Positions 9,001 through 16,732 of a DNA stretch of 64,000 nucleotides are shown piece by piece (the stretch's first letter is position 1; every line of letters starts with the position of its first letter). The stretch covers positions 5,766,001-5,830,000 of the forward strand of contig NZ_CP087164.1 in the NCBI RefSeq assembly GCF_021172045.1. Reading direction: 5' to 3'. The position numbers and the translations under genes are program-made. Under the pieces are notes generated by a model. The model did not search any database and had not been told where the DNA came from. It saw only the letters and a list, made by a program, of their open reading frames with translations. This stretch comes from Capillimicrobium parvum (GTDB lineage: Bacteria; Actinomycetota; Thermoleophilia; Solirubrobacterales; Solirubrobacteraceae).

Positions 9001-9141
9001 ACGCAACTACGTTCGAGGCGACAGGGATGCCGGGGCGTGCGTGCCGGTGCACGGTGCCCGCCGTCGTACTGGTGGTACGGGTGTGGGCGCCGGGTGCCGG
9101 CAGGCACGGTCCGGCGCCGTCTCGGCCGGACCTAGTTGCGT
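9001..9141 (+). other. Structured intergenic element between the GntR gene and the racemase-like gene
   Basis: The 299-bp gap 8992-9289 holds no convincing gene. A 9-bp inverted repeat, ACGCAACTA (9001-9009) and TAGTTGCGT (9133-9141), encloses two further hairpins at 9065-9079 and 9086-9118. This could be the folded 3' untranslated region of the GntR mRNA or a small RNA. It ends before the promoter at 9198, so it is not a leader of the downstream operon. Confidence 0.4.
9086..9118 (+). terminator. Strong hairpin, probable terminator of the GntR gene
   Basis: GGCGCCGG pairs with CCGGCGCC (8 bp). Inside, GTGCC pairs with GGCAC around a GGCA loop, with a GGT bulge on the 3' side. No U-run follows, which is common in high-GC actinobacteria. 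It lies about 95 bp after the GntR stop. Confidence 0.5.
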
Positions 9142-9197
9142 GAGGCGGTACTGGCCGCTCGTCCCTGCGGGCTTCCCAGCCGTCCCGCGCGGCGCGG

Positions 9198-9226
9198 TTG
9201 ACAACGCCCCCGGGGGCAGATAGAAC
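9198..9226 (+). promoter_or_regulatory. Promoter of the racemase-like to lyase operon
   Basis: TTGACA (9198-9203), a 17-bp spacer and TAGAAC (9221-9226) form a near-consensus promoter upstream of the gene at 9290. The element at 9232-9243 falls over the predicted transcription start, as expected for a repressor site. Confidence 0.75.
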
Positions 9227-9231
9227 GCCGT

Positions 9232-9243
9232 AAGTCCGACATT
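9232..9243. promoter_or_regulatory. Putative operator AAGTCCGACATT
   Basis: This carries the GTCCGAC core of the sites at 4829 and 4921 and lies 6-17 bp after the -10 box of the 9198 promoter. One arm of the palindrome is degenerate. Confidence 0.45.
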
Positions 9244-9289
9244 CGCGTTCGTCGGTGGAGAGGCGACGCCGGAACCAAGCGAGGCCGCC

Positions 9290-10066
9290 GTGCGGATCAA
9301 GTACATCATCCCGTTCCCGTTCGACGAGGCCGGCGTGCGCGCCCGCGCCGCGCAGATCCCGGAGGGGCTGCTCGGACCCGACGTGGACGTGGATTTCGTG
9401 CCCGTGCGCAACAGCTGCTTCCTGCTGGACTCCTACTACGAGTCCATCCTGTTCGACGCCTACATCGCGGAGGCGGGGCTCCAGGCCGAGGACGAGGGCT
9501 ACGACGCCGTCGTCATGGACACGGTGTCGGACTCCGGGCTGCAGGTCCTGCGCTCCCGGCTGTCGATCCCGGTCATCGGGCCCGGCCAGGTGGCGTTCCA
9601 CCTCGCCGGCGTGCTCGGCCAGAAGTTCTCCGTGGTGACCATGTGGGACACCTGGGGCTTCTTCTACCGCAAGCTGTTCAAGGAGTACGGGCTCACCGAC
9701 AACGTCGCCTCCATCCGCGCGGTGAACATCCCGCCGGACGTCGAGCAGCTGTTCGCCGGCAAGGAGGAGGAGATGTACCAGCGCCTCACCGACGAGGCGA
9801 TGAAGGCCATCGAGGAGGACGGGGCCGACGTCATCGTGCTCGGCTCGACGACGATGCACCAGGCCGCCGCGTACCTGACCGAGCACCTGCCGTGCCCGCT
9901 CATCAACCCGGGTCCGGCGGCCGTGGCGTTCGCCGAGACCGTCGTGCGCCTCGGGCTCAGCCACTCGAAGCTGGCCTTCCCGACGCCCGGCACGCTGCAG
10001 GACGAGAAGCTGTTCTCGCTCGTCGGCGCGGACGGCGGGACGCGGCTGTCGCCCGCCGCGGGCTGA
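9290..10066 (+). CDS. Asp/Glu/hydantoin racemase superfamily protein lacking both catalytic cysteines
   Basis: A 258-residue protein starting at GTG 9290. The layout is that of hydantoin and Asp/Glu racemases: YDAVVMDTVSDSG around residues 71-83 and VIVLGSTTMH around 181-190. In active racemases these positions read like ACxxDPG and LGCxGM; here Thr78 and Ser186 replace the two cysteines that carry out proton transfer. It is therefore unlikely to racemise by the usual two-base mechanism and may be an isomerase, decarboxylase-like or binding protein. It is the first gene of the operon that continues with the DehI-like protein and the hydro-lyase. Confidence 0.85.
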   Translation: MRIKYIIPFPFDEAGVRARAAQIPEGLLGPDVDVDFVPVRNSCFLLDSYYESILFDAYIAEAGLQAEDEGYDAVVMDTVSDSGLQVLRSRLSIPVIGPGQVAFHLAGVLGQKFSVVTMWDTWGFFYRKLFKEYGLTDNVASIRAVNIPPDVEQLFAGKEEEMYQRLTDEAMKAIEEDGADVIVLGSTTMHQAAAYLTEHLPCPLINPGPAAVAFAETVVRLGLSHSKLAFPTPGTLQDEKLFSLVGADGGTRLSPAAG

Positions 10067-10109
10067 GGCCGGTGGTGGCACGGCCGACCCGCGGAACGGA
10101 GGCGGACCC

Positions 10110-10946
10110 GTGAACGCGGGCGACGCCGTGATCGTGCGCGGCCCGCTGCGGGGCTCGGGCGAGGTCGCCGAGGACGAGGCGACGGGGGCCGTGGCGGACG
10201 CCTACGCGCGCCTGCGCGACGCGCTCGGCGTCGACTTCCTGCCCACGGTCGTGCGGATGCTCGGCCGCTACGACCGCCTGCTGACCGCGACCACGGACGC
10301 GATGGCCGGCGTGCTCGGCGGCCCCGAGGGCGCGGCGTTCGCCGGCGCGGCGCGGGCGCGCGGGACCGAGGCGGCCGAGCGACTGCCCGGCGGCGCGCTC
10401 GCCGCGGGGGCCGCGGCGGCGGACGTCCGCGTCCTGCTCGAGCGCTACAACGTCGCGAACCCGCGCAACCTCCTGCTCGTGACGGCCCTGTCGGCGGGGC
10501 TGGCGGACGCCGAGCCCGCGCCGGGAACGACGCCGGCGCCGCCGCCGGCCGGCGTCGCCACGGCCGCGGGCGCGCCGGCGGTGATGTACGCACCGCTTCC
10601 CGCGCCGGTGCCCGGCCTGCTCGACGACATCCGCGCCTGCCACGGCGGCTTCACGGTGCCGGGCATGTGGCGCGAGCTCGCGGCGAGCCGGCCGGCCGTG
10701 GCAGAGCGGGCATGGCGGCTCGTGCGCCCGCTCGCCGGCGAGGACGAACTGCACGCCGCGATCGCCGACGTCGCCGCACGCGCCGCGGCCGTCGTGCGCG
10801 GGCAGGCGATGCCGAATGTCGCGGACCTCGGCTACGACGCCGAGGCGCAGGCCGACATCGCGGGGATCGTCACCTGGTTCCGACTGGGTATCCCCACGAT
10901 GGTGATCGAGATCGAGTACCTGCGCCACCGCCTGCGAGGTGCCTGA
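10110..10946 (+). CDS. All-helical protein, tentatively DehI-like
   Basis: A 278-residue protein starting at GTG 10110 behind a GGAGG site. The sequence is Ala/Arg-rich with two pseudo-repeat halves, each containing helices that resemble the AhpD/DehI fold (for example GVDFLPTVVRMLGRYDRLL and HGGFTVPGMWRELAASRPAV). This resembles the halocarboxylic-acid dehalogenase DehI family, but I cannot assign catalytic residues. Its stop overlaps the LeuC-like start by one base (TGATG), so it belongs to the same transcript. A role in handling a 2-substituted acid would fit but is unproven. Confidence 0.6.
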   Translation: MNAGDAVIVRGPLRGSGEVAEDEATGAVADAYARLRDALGVDFLPTVVRMLGRYDRLLTATTDAMAGVLGGPEGAAFAGAARARGTEAAERLPGGALAAGAAAADVRVLLERYNVANPRNLLLVTALSAGLADAEPAPGTTPAPPPAGVATAAGAPAVMYAPLPAPVPGLLDDIRACHGGFTVPGMWRELAASRPAVAERAWRLVRPLAGEDELHAAIADVAARAAAVVRGQAMPNVADLGYDAEAQADIAGIVTWFRLGIPTMVIEIEYLRHRLRGA

Positions 10947-12226
10947 TGGCCGAGCCGCGGACCATCGCCCAGAAGATCCTCGCCGCCCACGGCGTGGAGG
11001 ACGTCACGCCTGGCGCGTTCGGCCTGGCGGACGTCGCGCTCGTCATGGCCAACGAGGTGTCCGGCTCCGTGGCGCTGACGGAGTTCGAGCGCACCGGCGC
11101 CGAGCGCGTGTTCGACCCCGACCGCGTCGCGCTGTTCGCCGACCACTTCGCGCCCGCCAAGGACGTCCGCAGCGCCGAGCTCGTCGGCCGACTCCGGCGC
11201 TTCGCGCGCGACCAGGGCATCGAGCACTACTGGGAGGCCGGAAGCACCGCGAACGCCGGCATCGAGCACACCGTGCTGCCCGAGGAGGGCCTGATCGCGC
11301 CGGGTGACTTCATCGTCGGCGGCGACTCGCACACCTGCACCTACGGCGCGTTCGGCGCGCTGGGCACCGGCATGGGGTCGACCGACATCGCGGTCGCCCT
11401 CGCGCTCGGCCAGACGTGGGTGCGCGTGCCGCAGTCGATCCGCGTCGAGTACCGCGGCTCGTGCGGCGCATACGTCACCGGCAAGGACCTGATCCTCGCG
11501 TACCTCGCCCACTCGGGCGTCTCCGGCGCCACGTACGCGGCGCTCGAGTTCGCGGGCCCGCCGATCGACAGGACCTCCGTCGACGAGCGCATGGCGCTGT
11601 GCAACATGGCCGTCGAGGCCGGCGCCAAGACCGGCATCGTCGCCGCCGACGAGACGACGCTCGAGTGGCTCGCCCCGAAGGTCGGCGACCGCGCGCTCGA
11701 GCCGGTACTCCCCGACGACGACGCGGTCTACGAGCAACGCGTCGAGATCGGCCTCGACGGCATGCCGCCGCTCGTCGCGCGGCCGCCGTCGCCCGGCGAC
11801 GTCGCGCCGGTCGGCGACGTCGCGGGCGCGCACGTCGACCAGGTGTACGTCGGCAACTGCTCGAACGGCACGATCACCGACCTGCGCCAGCTCTGCCGTC
11901 TGCTCGAGGGCCGCAGCGTCGCCCGCGGCACCCGGCTGATCGTCGTGCCCGCCAGCCAGCGCGTCTACCGCCAAGCGCTGACCGAAGGGCTGCTCGAGAC
12001 GATCGTCGCGGCGGGCGGCGCGGTGTCGATGCCCACTTGCGGCGCCTGCTTCGGCGGCCACATGGGCATCATCGCCGCCGGCGAGACCGCGGTGGCCACG
12101 ACGAACCGCAACTTCCGCGGCCGGATGGGCCACCCGGACTCGCAGGTGTTCCTCGCCAACGCCTACGTGGCCGGCGCCGCCGCGGTCACCGGCGAGCTGT
12201 GCGACCCCGCCGAGGTGCTGGGGTGA
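10946..12226 (+). CDS. Aconitase/LeuC-family hydro-lyase large subunit
   Basis: A 426-residue Fe-S dehydratase. The three [4Fe-4S] ligands are visible as Cys305 (YVGNCSNG), Cys365 and Cys368 (PTCGACFGG), and the GGDSHTCTYGAFG and GTGMGSTD signatures are intact. The size fits LeuC/HacA and the dimethylmaleate hydratase DmdA branch. No leucine genes are nearby; instead a small subunit follows in overlapping frame and then a lyase of the methylisocitrate/dimethylmalate-lyase family. I infer hydration of an unsaturated or methylated dicarboxylate such as a maleate or citraconate derivative rather than leucine biosynthesis. Confidence 0.92.
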   Translation: MAEPRTIAQKILAAHGVEDVTPGAFGLADVALVMANEVSGSVALTEFERTGAERVFDPDRVALFADHFAPAKDVRSAELVGRLRRFARDQGIEHYWEAGSTANAGIEHTVLPEEGLIAPGDFIVGGDSHTCTYGAFGALGTGMGSTDIAVALALGQTWVRVPQSIRVEYRGSCGAYVTGKDLILAYLAHSGVSGATYAALEFAGPPIDRTSVDERMALCNMAVEAGAKTGIVAADETTLEWLAPKVGDRALEPVLPDDDAVYEQRVEIGLDGMPPLVARPPSPGDVAPVGDVAGAHVDQVYVGNCSNGTITDLRQLCRLLEGRSVARGTRLIVVPASQRVYRQALTEGLLETIVAAGGAVSMPTCGACFGGHMGIIAAGETAVATTNRNFRGRMGHPDSQVFLANAYVAGAAAVTGELCDPAEVLG

Positions 12227-12735
12227 GCTCCGCACGCATCGAGGGCCGCGCGATCAAGCTCGGCGACGACGTCAACACCGACAACATCCTTCCCGGGCCG
12301 TACCTCAACCTGACCGACCCCGACGAGCTCGGCGAGCACCTGCTCGAGACCTACGACCCGGAGATCGCCGCCCGCGTGGCGCCCGGCGACATCCTCGTGG
12401 CCGGCCGCAACTTCGGCATGGGCTCCTCGCGCGAGCAGGCGCAGGTCGCGATCCGGGCGCGCGGCGTGCAGGCGATCGTCGCCGCCGGCTTCGCGCGCAT
12501 CTTCCTGCGCAACGCGATCAACGTGGGCCTGCCCGTGATCGAGGCGCCCGAGGCCGCCGCCGCGATCGCCGACGGGGACACGATCGCGATCGACCTCGAG
12601 GACGGGGTCGTCGAGTGCGGCGGCGAGCGCTTCGAGACCGTGCCGCAACCGCCGTTCGTGGCGGAGATCATGGACGCGGGAGGCCTCGTCGAGTGGGCGC
12701 GCCGCCGGATCGCCGCACAGACACCGAACCCATGA
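12223..12735 (+). CDS. Aconitase/LeuD-family hydro-lyase small subunit
   Basis: A 170-residue swivel-domain protein starting at GTG 12223, overlapping the large-subunit stop by 4 bp. Diagnostic segments are DDVNTDNILPGPYL near the N-terminus and AGRNFGMGSSREQAQ, the substrate-loop motif of LeuD-type subunits. Its length is typical for archaeal-type LeuD/HacB/DmdB. It must pair with the preceding large subunit. The lyase gene starts 15 bp after its stop. Confidence 0.92.
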   Translation: MSSARIEGRAIKLGDDVNTDNILPGPYLNLTDPDELGEHLLETYDPEIAARVAPGDILVAGRNFGMGSSREQAQVAIRARGVQAIVAAGFARIFLRNAINVGLPVIEAPEAAAAIADGDTIAIDLEDGVVECGGERFETVPQPPFVAEIMDAGGLVEWARRRIAAQTPNP

Positions 12736-12750
12736 AGGGATGACACGCGA

Positions 12751-13599
12751 ATGACCGATCGACCGAGCCTGCGCGAGCGCCTCGAGGACCCGAGCATCGT
12801 CGTCGCCATGGGCGTCCACGACGGCCTGACCGCGCGGATCGCCCAGCGTGCCGGGTTCGACGCCTTCTACCACGGCGGCTACGCCGTCGCCGCGCACCAC
12901 CACGGCCTGCCCGACATCGGCGTCGTCGGCCTCGCCGAGATGGTCCAGAGCGTCCAGCGCGTCACGAGCGTCTCGACCACCCCGCTCATCGTCGACTGCG
13001 ACACCGCGTACGGCGCCATCCCCGGCGTGAAGCGCACGACGCTCGAGATGGAGCGCGCGGGCGCCGCGGCGATCCAGATCGAGGACCAGATCTTCCCGAA
13101 GAAGTGCGGGCACATGGAGGGCAAGGAGGTCATCCCGCGCGACGAGATGGTCCTGAAGATCCGCGCCGCCGTCGCCACCCGCCGCGACCCGTCGATGCTG
13201 GTGATCGCCCGCACCGACGCGCTGCAGCCGCTCGGCCTCGACGAGGCGATCGACCGCTGCAACGACTACGCGGAGGCAGGCGCCGACCTCGTGTTCGTGG
13301 ATGCGCCCGGCTCGCGCGACCAGCTCGCCGAGATCGCCCGGCGCGTCGACGCGCCGTCGGTGGCGAACATGAGCGAGACGGGCCGCACGCCGGCGATGAC
13401 CGCCGACGAGCTGCAGGAGCTCGGCTACCGCATCGTGATCTTCCCCTCGACGCAGACGTGGGTCATCGCGCGCGCCTACGAGGAGGTGTGCCGCGAGCTG
13501 CTCGAGCACGGGACGACGGCCGGCTTCGCCGACCGCTTCATGCCCTTCGACGAGGTCAACGAGCTGCTCGGCATCCAGGAGCTCGAGCGGGTCGTGTGA
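12751..13599 (+). CDS. Isocitrate lyase/PEP mutase family lyase (dimethylmalate/methylisocitrate lyase type)
   Basis: A 282-residue TIM-barrel enzyme. The Mg-binding residues VDCDTAYG (Asp82, Asp84), IEDQ (Glu111, Asp112) and the catalytic loop KKCGH (117-121) are all present. Family members cleave methylisocitrate, 2,3-dimethylmalate or oxaloacetate-like acids to pyruvate or glyoxylate plus a second acid. Following a LeuCD-type hydratase it most resembles the last two steps of nicotinate degradation (dimethylmaleate hydratase and dimethylmalate lyase). Its last codons lie in the first copy of the tandem repeat at 13578. Confidence 0.92.
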   Translation: MTDRPSLRERLEDPSIVVAMGVHDGLTARIAQRAGFDAFYHGGYAVAAHHHGLPDIGVVGLAEMVQSVQRVTSVSTTPLIVDCDTAYGAIPGVKRTTLEMERAGAAAIQIEDQIFPKKCGHMEGKEVIPRDEMVLKIRAAVATRRDPSMLVIARTDALQPLGLDEAIDRCNDYAEAGADLVFVDAPGSRDQLAEIARRVDAPSVANMSETGRTPAMTADELQELGYRIVIFPSTQTWVIARAYEEVCRELLEHGTTAGFADRFMPFDEVNELLGIQELERVV

Positions 13600-13669
13600 A
13601 CCCGCTCAGCCGCCCCAGATCCCGGAGCTCGAGCGGGTCGTGCGAACCCGCTCAGCCGCCCCAGATCCC
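13578..13669. repeat. 46-bp tandem duplication spanning the 3' ends of two convergent genes
   Basis: Two copies (13578-13623 and 13624-13669) differ at one base: the lyase TGA stop in copy 1 is CGA in copy 2. Copy 1 holds the true lyase end; copy 2 holds the true stop of the facing SDR, and each copy also carries a ghost of the other gene's tail. Each contains an 8-bp hairpin, GAGCGGGT pairing with ACCCGCTC, that could act as a bidirectional terminator. Confidence 0.95.
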
Positions 13670-14428
13670 GGAGGTGAGCCCGCCGTCGACCACGAGCGCG
13701 GTTCCCGTCACCCAGCGCGCCTCGTCGGAGGCGAGGTAGACGAAGCCGTCGGCGATGTCGAGCGGCTCCCCGAGGCGCCCGAGCGGATGCAGCCCGACCG
13801 CGAACTGCCGGGAGGCCTCGGGATCGGGCTGGTCGGCGAAGTAGCCGTCGATCATGGGAGTCTGGATGAAGCCCGGGCAGACGCAGTTGACGCGGATGCC
13901 GTCCTTCGCGCCGTCGAGCGCCATGCACTTCGTGAGCATCACGACGCCCGCCTTCGACGCGCAGTACGCGGCGTCGTCGGGGATCGCCCACAGGCCGGCG
14001 ATCGATGCCGTCGACACGATCGAGCCGCCGCCGCGGGCCTTCATCCGCGGCCAGACCGCCTTGGAGACGAGGTAGACGCTCTTGAGGTTGATCGTGAGCT
14101 CCTTGTCCCAGTCGTCCTCCTCGAGGTCGTGCGCCGCGCCGACGATCGTGATGCCGGCGTTGTTGACGACGACGTCCACGGCGCCGAGCTCGTCGACCGT
14201 CCGCTGGACGCCGGCCTCGATCTCCGTGGCGCGCGTGACGTCCATGCGGCCGCTCAGCGCCCGGCCGCCCTCGGCCGCGATGAGCGAGGCCGTCTCGGCG
14301 GCGGTCTCCTCGACGAGGTCGACCGCCATCACCGCGGCGCCCTCCTCGGCGAAGCGCAGCGCCGTCTGGCGCCCGATGCCCGATCCGGCCCCCGTGACGA
14401 GGGCCACCTTGTCCTGCAGTCTGCCCAT
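13652..14428 (-). CDS. Short-chain dehydrogenase/reductase
   Basis: A 258-residue classical SDR with the cofactor motif TGAGSGIG near residues 12-19, the NNAG segment and the YCASK active site. MAVDLV after strand 2 ends in an acidic residue, which favours NAD. The ATG at 14428 has a GGGGGAG site just upstream; the frame remains open further but without family homology. It is transcribed towards the lyase gene and divergently from the CoA-transferase operon. It probably oxidises a hydroxyacyl intermediate of the island's pathway. Confidence 0.92.
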   Translation of the reverse strand: MGRLQDKVALVTGAGSGIGRQTALRFAEEGAAVMAVDLVEETAAETASLIAAEGGRALSGRMDVTRATEIEAGVQRTVDELGAVDVVVNNAGITIVGAAHDLEEDDWDKELTINLKSVYLVSKAVWPRMKARGGGSIVSTASIAGLWAIPDDAAYCASKAGVVMLTKCMALDGAKDGIRVNCVCPGFIQTPMIDGYFADQPDPEASRQFAVGLHPLGRLGEPLDIADGFVYLASDEARWVTGTALVVDGGLTSGIWGG

Positions 14429-14480
14429 TGCTCCCCCTTCCGGGCCCGTGCAGCGCATTGACGTGCGCTCCGCGGGCGTA

Positions 14481-14518
14481 CTACGGTTCCACTGTACGCA
14501 GTTGCATACAAACCGTAG
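14481..14518. promoter_or_regulatory. Nested inverted repeats in the SDR/CoA-transferase divergent region
   Basis: CTACGGTT (14481-14488) and AACCGTAG (14511-14518) are exact inverted repeats. Between them, 14493-14510 is a second palindrome, TGTACGCA-GT-TGCATACA, with one mismatch per arm pair. It lies between two divergent start codons (14428 and 14565) and looks like a regulator-binding site. I could not find a clear -35/-10 pair there. Confidence 0.55.
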
Positions 14519-14522
14519 TTCA

Positions 14523-14534
14523 AAGTCGGACATC
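14523..14534. promoter_or_regulatory. Putative operator AAGTCGGACATC
   Basis: It contains GTCGGACAT, nine bases identical to the perfect palindrome at 4921-4931, about 30 bp before the CoA-transferase start. Together with 4829, 4921 and 9232 it suggests common control of the island. Confidence 0.45.
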
Positions 14535-14564
14535 ACGAGCGCCGGGACGGAGAAGACAACCGAG

Positions 14565-15815
14565 ATGACCGAGAGAACCGCCGCCGACGCGGCCGCCGAC
14601 ACCGCGCCCGCGGTTCAACAGGGACCGCTGCTCGGCGTGCGCGTCGTCGAGCTCGGCATCCTCCTCGCCGGCCCGTTCGTCGGCCGGCTCCTCGGCGACT
14701 TCGGGGCCGAGATCATCAAGGTCGAAGCGCCCGATCGCGGCGACACGCTGCGCGACTGGGGCTCCGGCCACCTCGAGGGCCGCGGCCTGTGGTGGCCCGT
14801 GCAGTCGCGCAACAAGAAGCTCGTCACGCTCAACCTGCGCGTGGAGGAGGGCCAGAACCTGCTGCGCCGCCTCGTCGCCGAGAGCGACGTGCTCGTGGAG
14901 AACTTCCGCCCCGGAACGCTCGAGCGCTGGAACCTCTCGCCCGAGGACCTCTGGGAGGTCAACCCGGGCCTCGTCATCGCGCGCGTCTCCGGCTACGGCC
15001 AGACCGGCCCGTACGCCGGGCGCGCCGGGTTCGCCTCCGCGGGCGAGGCGATGGGCGGCCTGCGCTACATCAACGGCTTCCCGGGGGGCGCCCCGCCGCG
15101 CCTGGGCATCTCGCTCGGCGACTCGCTCGCGGCGATGTTCGCCGCCCAGGGCGTCCTGATGGCGCTCTACCACCGCGACGCGCAGGGCGGCAAGGGTCAG
15201 GTCATCGACGCCTCGATCATGGAGAGCTGCTTCTCGCTGCTGGAGTCGATGGCCCCCGACTACGACCGGCTCGGGGTGGTCCGCGAGCCCTCGGGGACGC
15301 GGCTGGACGGCATCGCGCCGTCGAACGTCTACAAGTCGGGCGACGACAAGTGGGTGGTGATCGCCGCGAACGCCGAGAACCTCTGGGAGCGCCTGTGCAA
15401 GGTCATGGAGCGCGAGGACCTGCTCACCGACCCTCGCTTCGAGAACCACCGCGCCCGCGGCGTGCACCAGGACGAGCTCGACGCGATCATCGCGGAGTGG
15501 GCGGGGCAGCGCACCGCCACCGAGATCGACCGGGTGCTCAACGCGGCGGGCGTCGTCTGCGGCCCGGTCTACAGCATCGCCGACATCTTCGAGGACCCGC
15601 AGTACGCCGCGCGCGAGGCGCTCGTCACGATGAACGACCCCGACCTCGGGCCGCTGCGGGTCCCCGCCGTGCACCCGAAGCTCTCGGGCACGCCGGGCGC
15701 GGCGGCCTGGACCGGCCCGTGGCCGATGGGCCAGCACAACGACGAGATCTACGGCGGGCTGCTGGGCCTCTCCGGCGACGAGCTGGCCCGCCTGCGCGAG
15801 GAGGGCGTCGTATGA
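14565..15815 (+). CDS. CaiB/BaiF (class III) CoA transferase
   Basis: A 416-residue enzyme that moves CoA between carboxylic acids. The N-terminal LLGVRVVELGILLAGPF segment, ENFRPGTLERW, and ARVSGYGQTGPYAGRAGF are diagnostic; the catalytic Asp is most likely Asp186 in GISLGDSLAAMF. The ATG at 14565 follows a GGAG site; the open frame extends upstream without homology. It heads a five-gene, fully overlapping operon with an HMG-CoA-lyase-like enzyme, so it probably activates the acid that the lyase then cleaves. Confidence 0.94.
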   Translation: MTERTAADAAADTAPAVQQGPLLGVRVVELGILLAGPFVGRLLGDFGAEIIKVEAPDRGDTLRDWGSGHLEGRGLWWPVQSRNKKLVTLNLRVEEGQNLLRRLVAESDVLVENFRPGTLERWNLSPEDLWEVNPGLVIARVSGYGQTGPYAGRAGFASAGEAMGGLRYINGFPGGAPPRLGISLGDSLAAMFAAQGVLMALYHRDAQGGKGQVIDASIMESCFSLLESMAPDYDRLGVVREPSGTRLDGIAPSNVYKSGDDKWVVIAANAENLWERLCKVMEREDLLTDPRFENHRARGVHQDELDAIIAEWAGQRTATEIDRVLNAAGVVCGPVYSIADIFEDPQYAAREALVTMNDPDLGPLRVPAVHPKLSGTPGAAAWTGPWPMGQHNDEIYGGLLGLSGDELARLREEGVV

Positions 15816-16717
15816 CGGCGACCGGCCGGATCGAGATCTGCGAGGTGGGGCCGCGCGACGGCCTGCAGAACGAGGAGCGCGCACTGGCGCCGGAGGTGCG
15901 CGCCGAGCTGTGCAACCGCCTGGCCGCCGCGGGGCTGCCGCGGATCGAGGCGGTGAGCTTCGTCAACCCCAAGCGGGTGCCGCAGATGGCGGGCGCGGAG
16001 GAGGTCATGGCCGGGATCGAGCGGCGCGACGGCCTGACCGTCGCCGGACTCGTGCTCAACGAGCGCGGCTATGACCGGGCCATCGCGGCGGGCGTCGACG
16101 AGCTGCACTACGCCTTCCCGGTGAGCGACACGTTCTGCGAGCGCAACCAGGGCACGACGATCGAGGGCGCGATGGAGATCGGCACCCGGCTCGTCGAGCG
16201 CGCCCGCGAGGACGACCGCCATATCAGCATCACGTTGTCGGCCGCGTTCGGCTGCCCCTTCGAGGGCCGGGTCGACCCGGCGCGGGTGATCGGCCTGGCC
16301 GAGCGCGTGCGGGCGCTGGGGGTCGACGAGATCGTCCTGGCCGACACGATCGGCGTCGGCGTGCCGTCCCAGGTCCGCGAGCTCGTGGCCGGCGTGGCCG
16401 CGCTCGGCGCCGCCGTCGGCTGCCACTTCCACAACACGCGCAACACCGGCTACGCCAACGCGATCGCCGCGGTGGAGGCGGGGGTCGCGCTGCTCGACGC
16501 ATCCTGCGGCGGCACCGGCGGCTGCCCGTTCGCGCCGCGGGCCACGGGCAACATCGCGACCGAGGACCTCGTGTACCTGCTGCACGGGATGGGCTTCGAG
16601 ACGGGCGTCGACCTGGCCGCCCTGTTGGAGGTGTCGGCCTGGCTGGCCGAGACGCTGGGCAAGGAGCTGCCCGGACAGACCTACAAGGCGGGCACGTTCG
16701 CGCCCGTGGCGGCCTAG
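15812..16717 (+). CDS. HMG-CoA lyase-like acyl-CoA lyase
   Basis: A 301-residue TIM-barrel lyase overlapping the CoA-transferase stop by 4 bp. Catalytic features of hydroxymethylglutaryl-CoA lyase are intact: GPRDGLQNE (Arg15, Asp16), metal ligands His205 and His207 in CHFHNTR, and Cys238 in GGTGGCPFAPRATGN. Coupled to a class III CoA transferase it more likely cleaves a 3-hydroxy-3-methyl dicarboxyl-CoA (HMG-CoA or a citramalyl-like ester) in catabolism than in leucine breakdown alone. Confidence 0.93.
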   Translation: MTATGRIEICEVGPRDGLQNEERALAPEVRAELCNRLAAAGLPRIEAVSFVNPKRVPQMAGAEEVMAGIERRDGLTVAGLVLNERGYDRAIAAGVDELHYAFPVSDTFCERNQGTTIEGAMEIGTRLVERAREDDRHISITLSAAFGCPFEGRVDPARVIGLAERVRALGVDEIVLADTIGVGVPSQVRELVAGVAALGAAVGCHFHNTRNTGYANAIAAVEAGVALLDASCGGTGGCPFAPRATGNIATEDLVYLLHGMGFETGVDLAALLEVSAWLAETLGKELPGQTYKAGTFAPVAA

Positions 16718-16732
16718 TTGGCGGGAGGCGCA

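Noticed and set aside
10946-12735. Leucine biosynthesis leuCD
   Set aside because: The pair is embedded in a catabolic operon with an isocitrate-lyase-family lyase and no leuA or leuB is nearby. The motif set alone cannot exclude it, so gene symbols were left blank.
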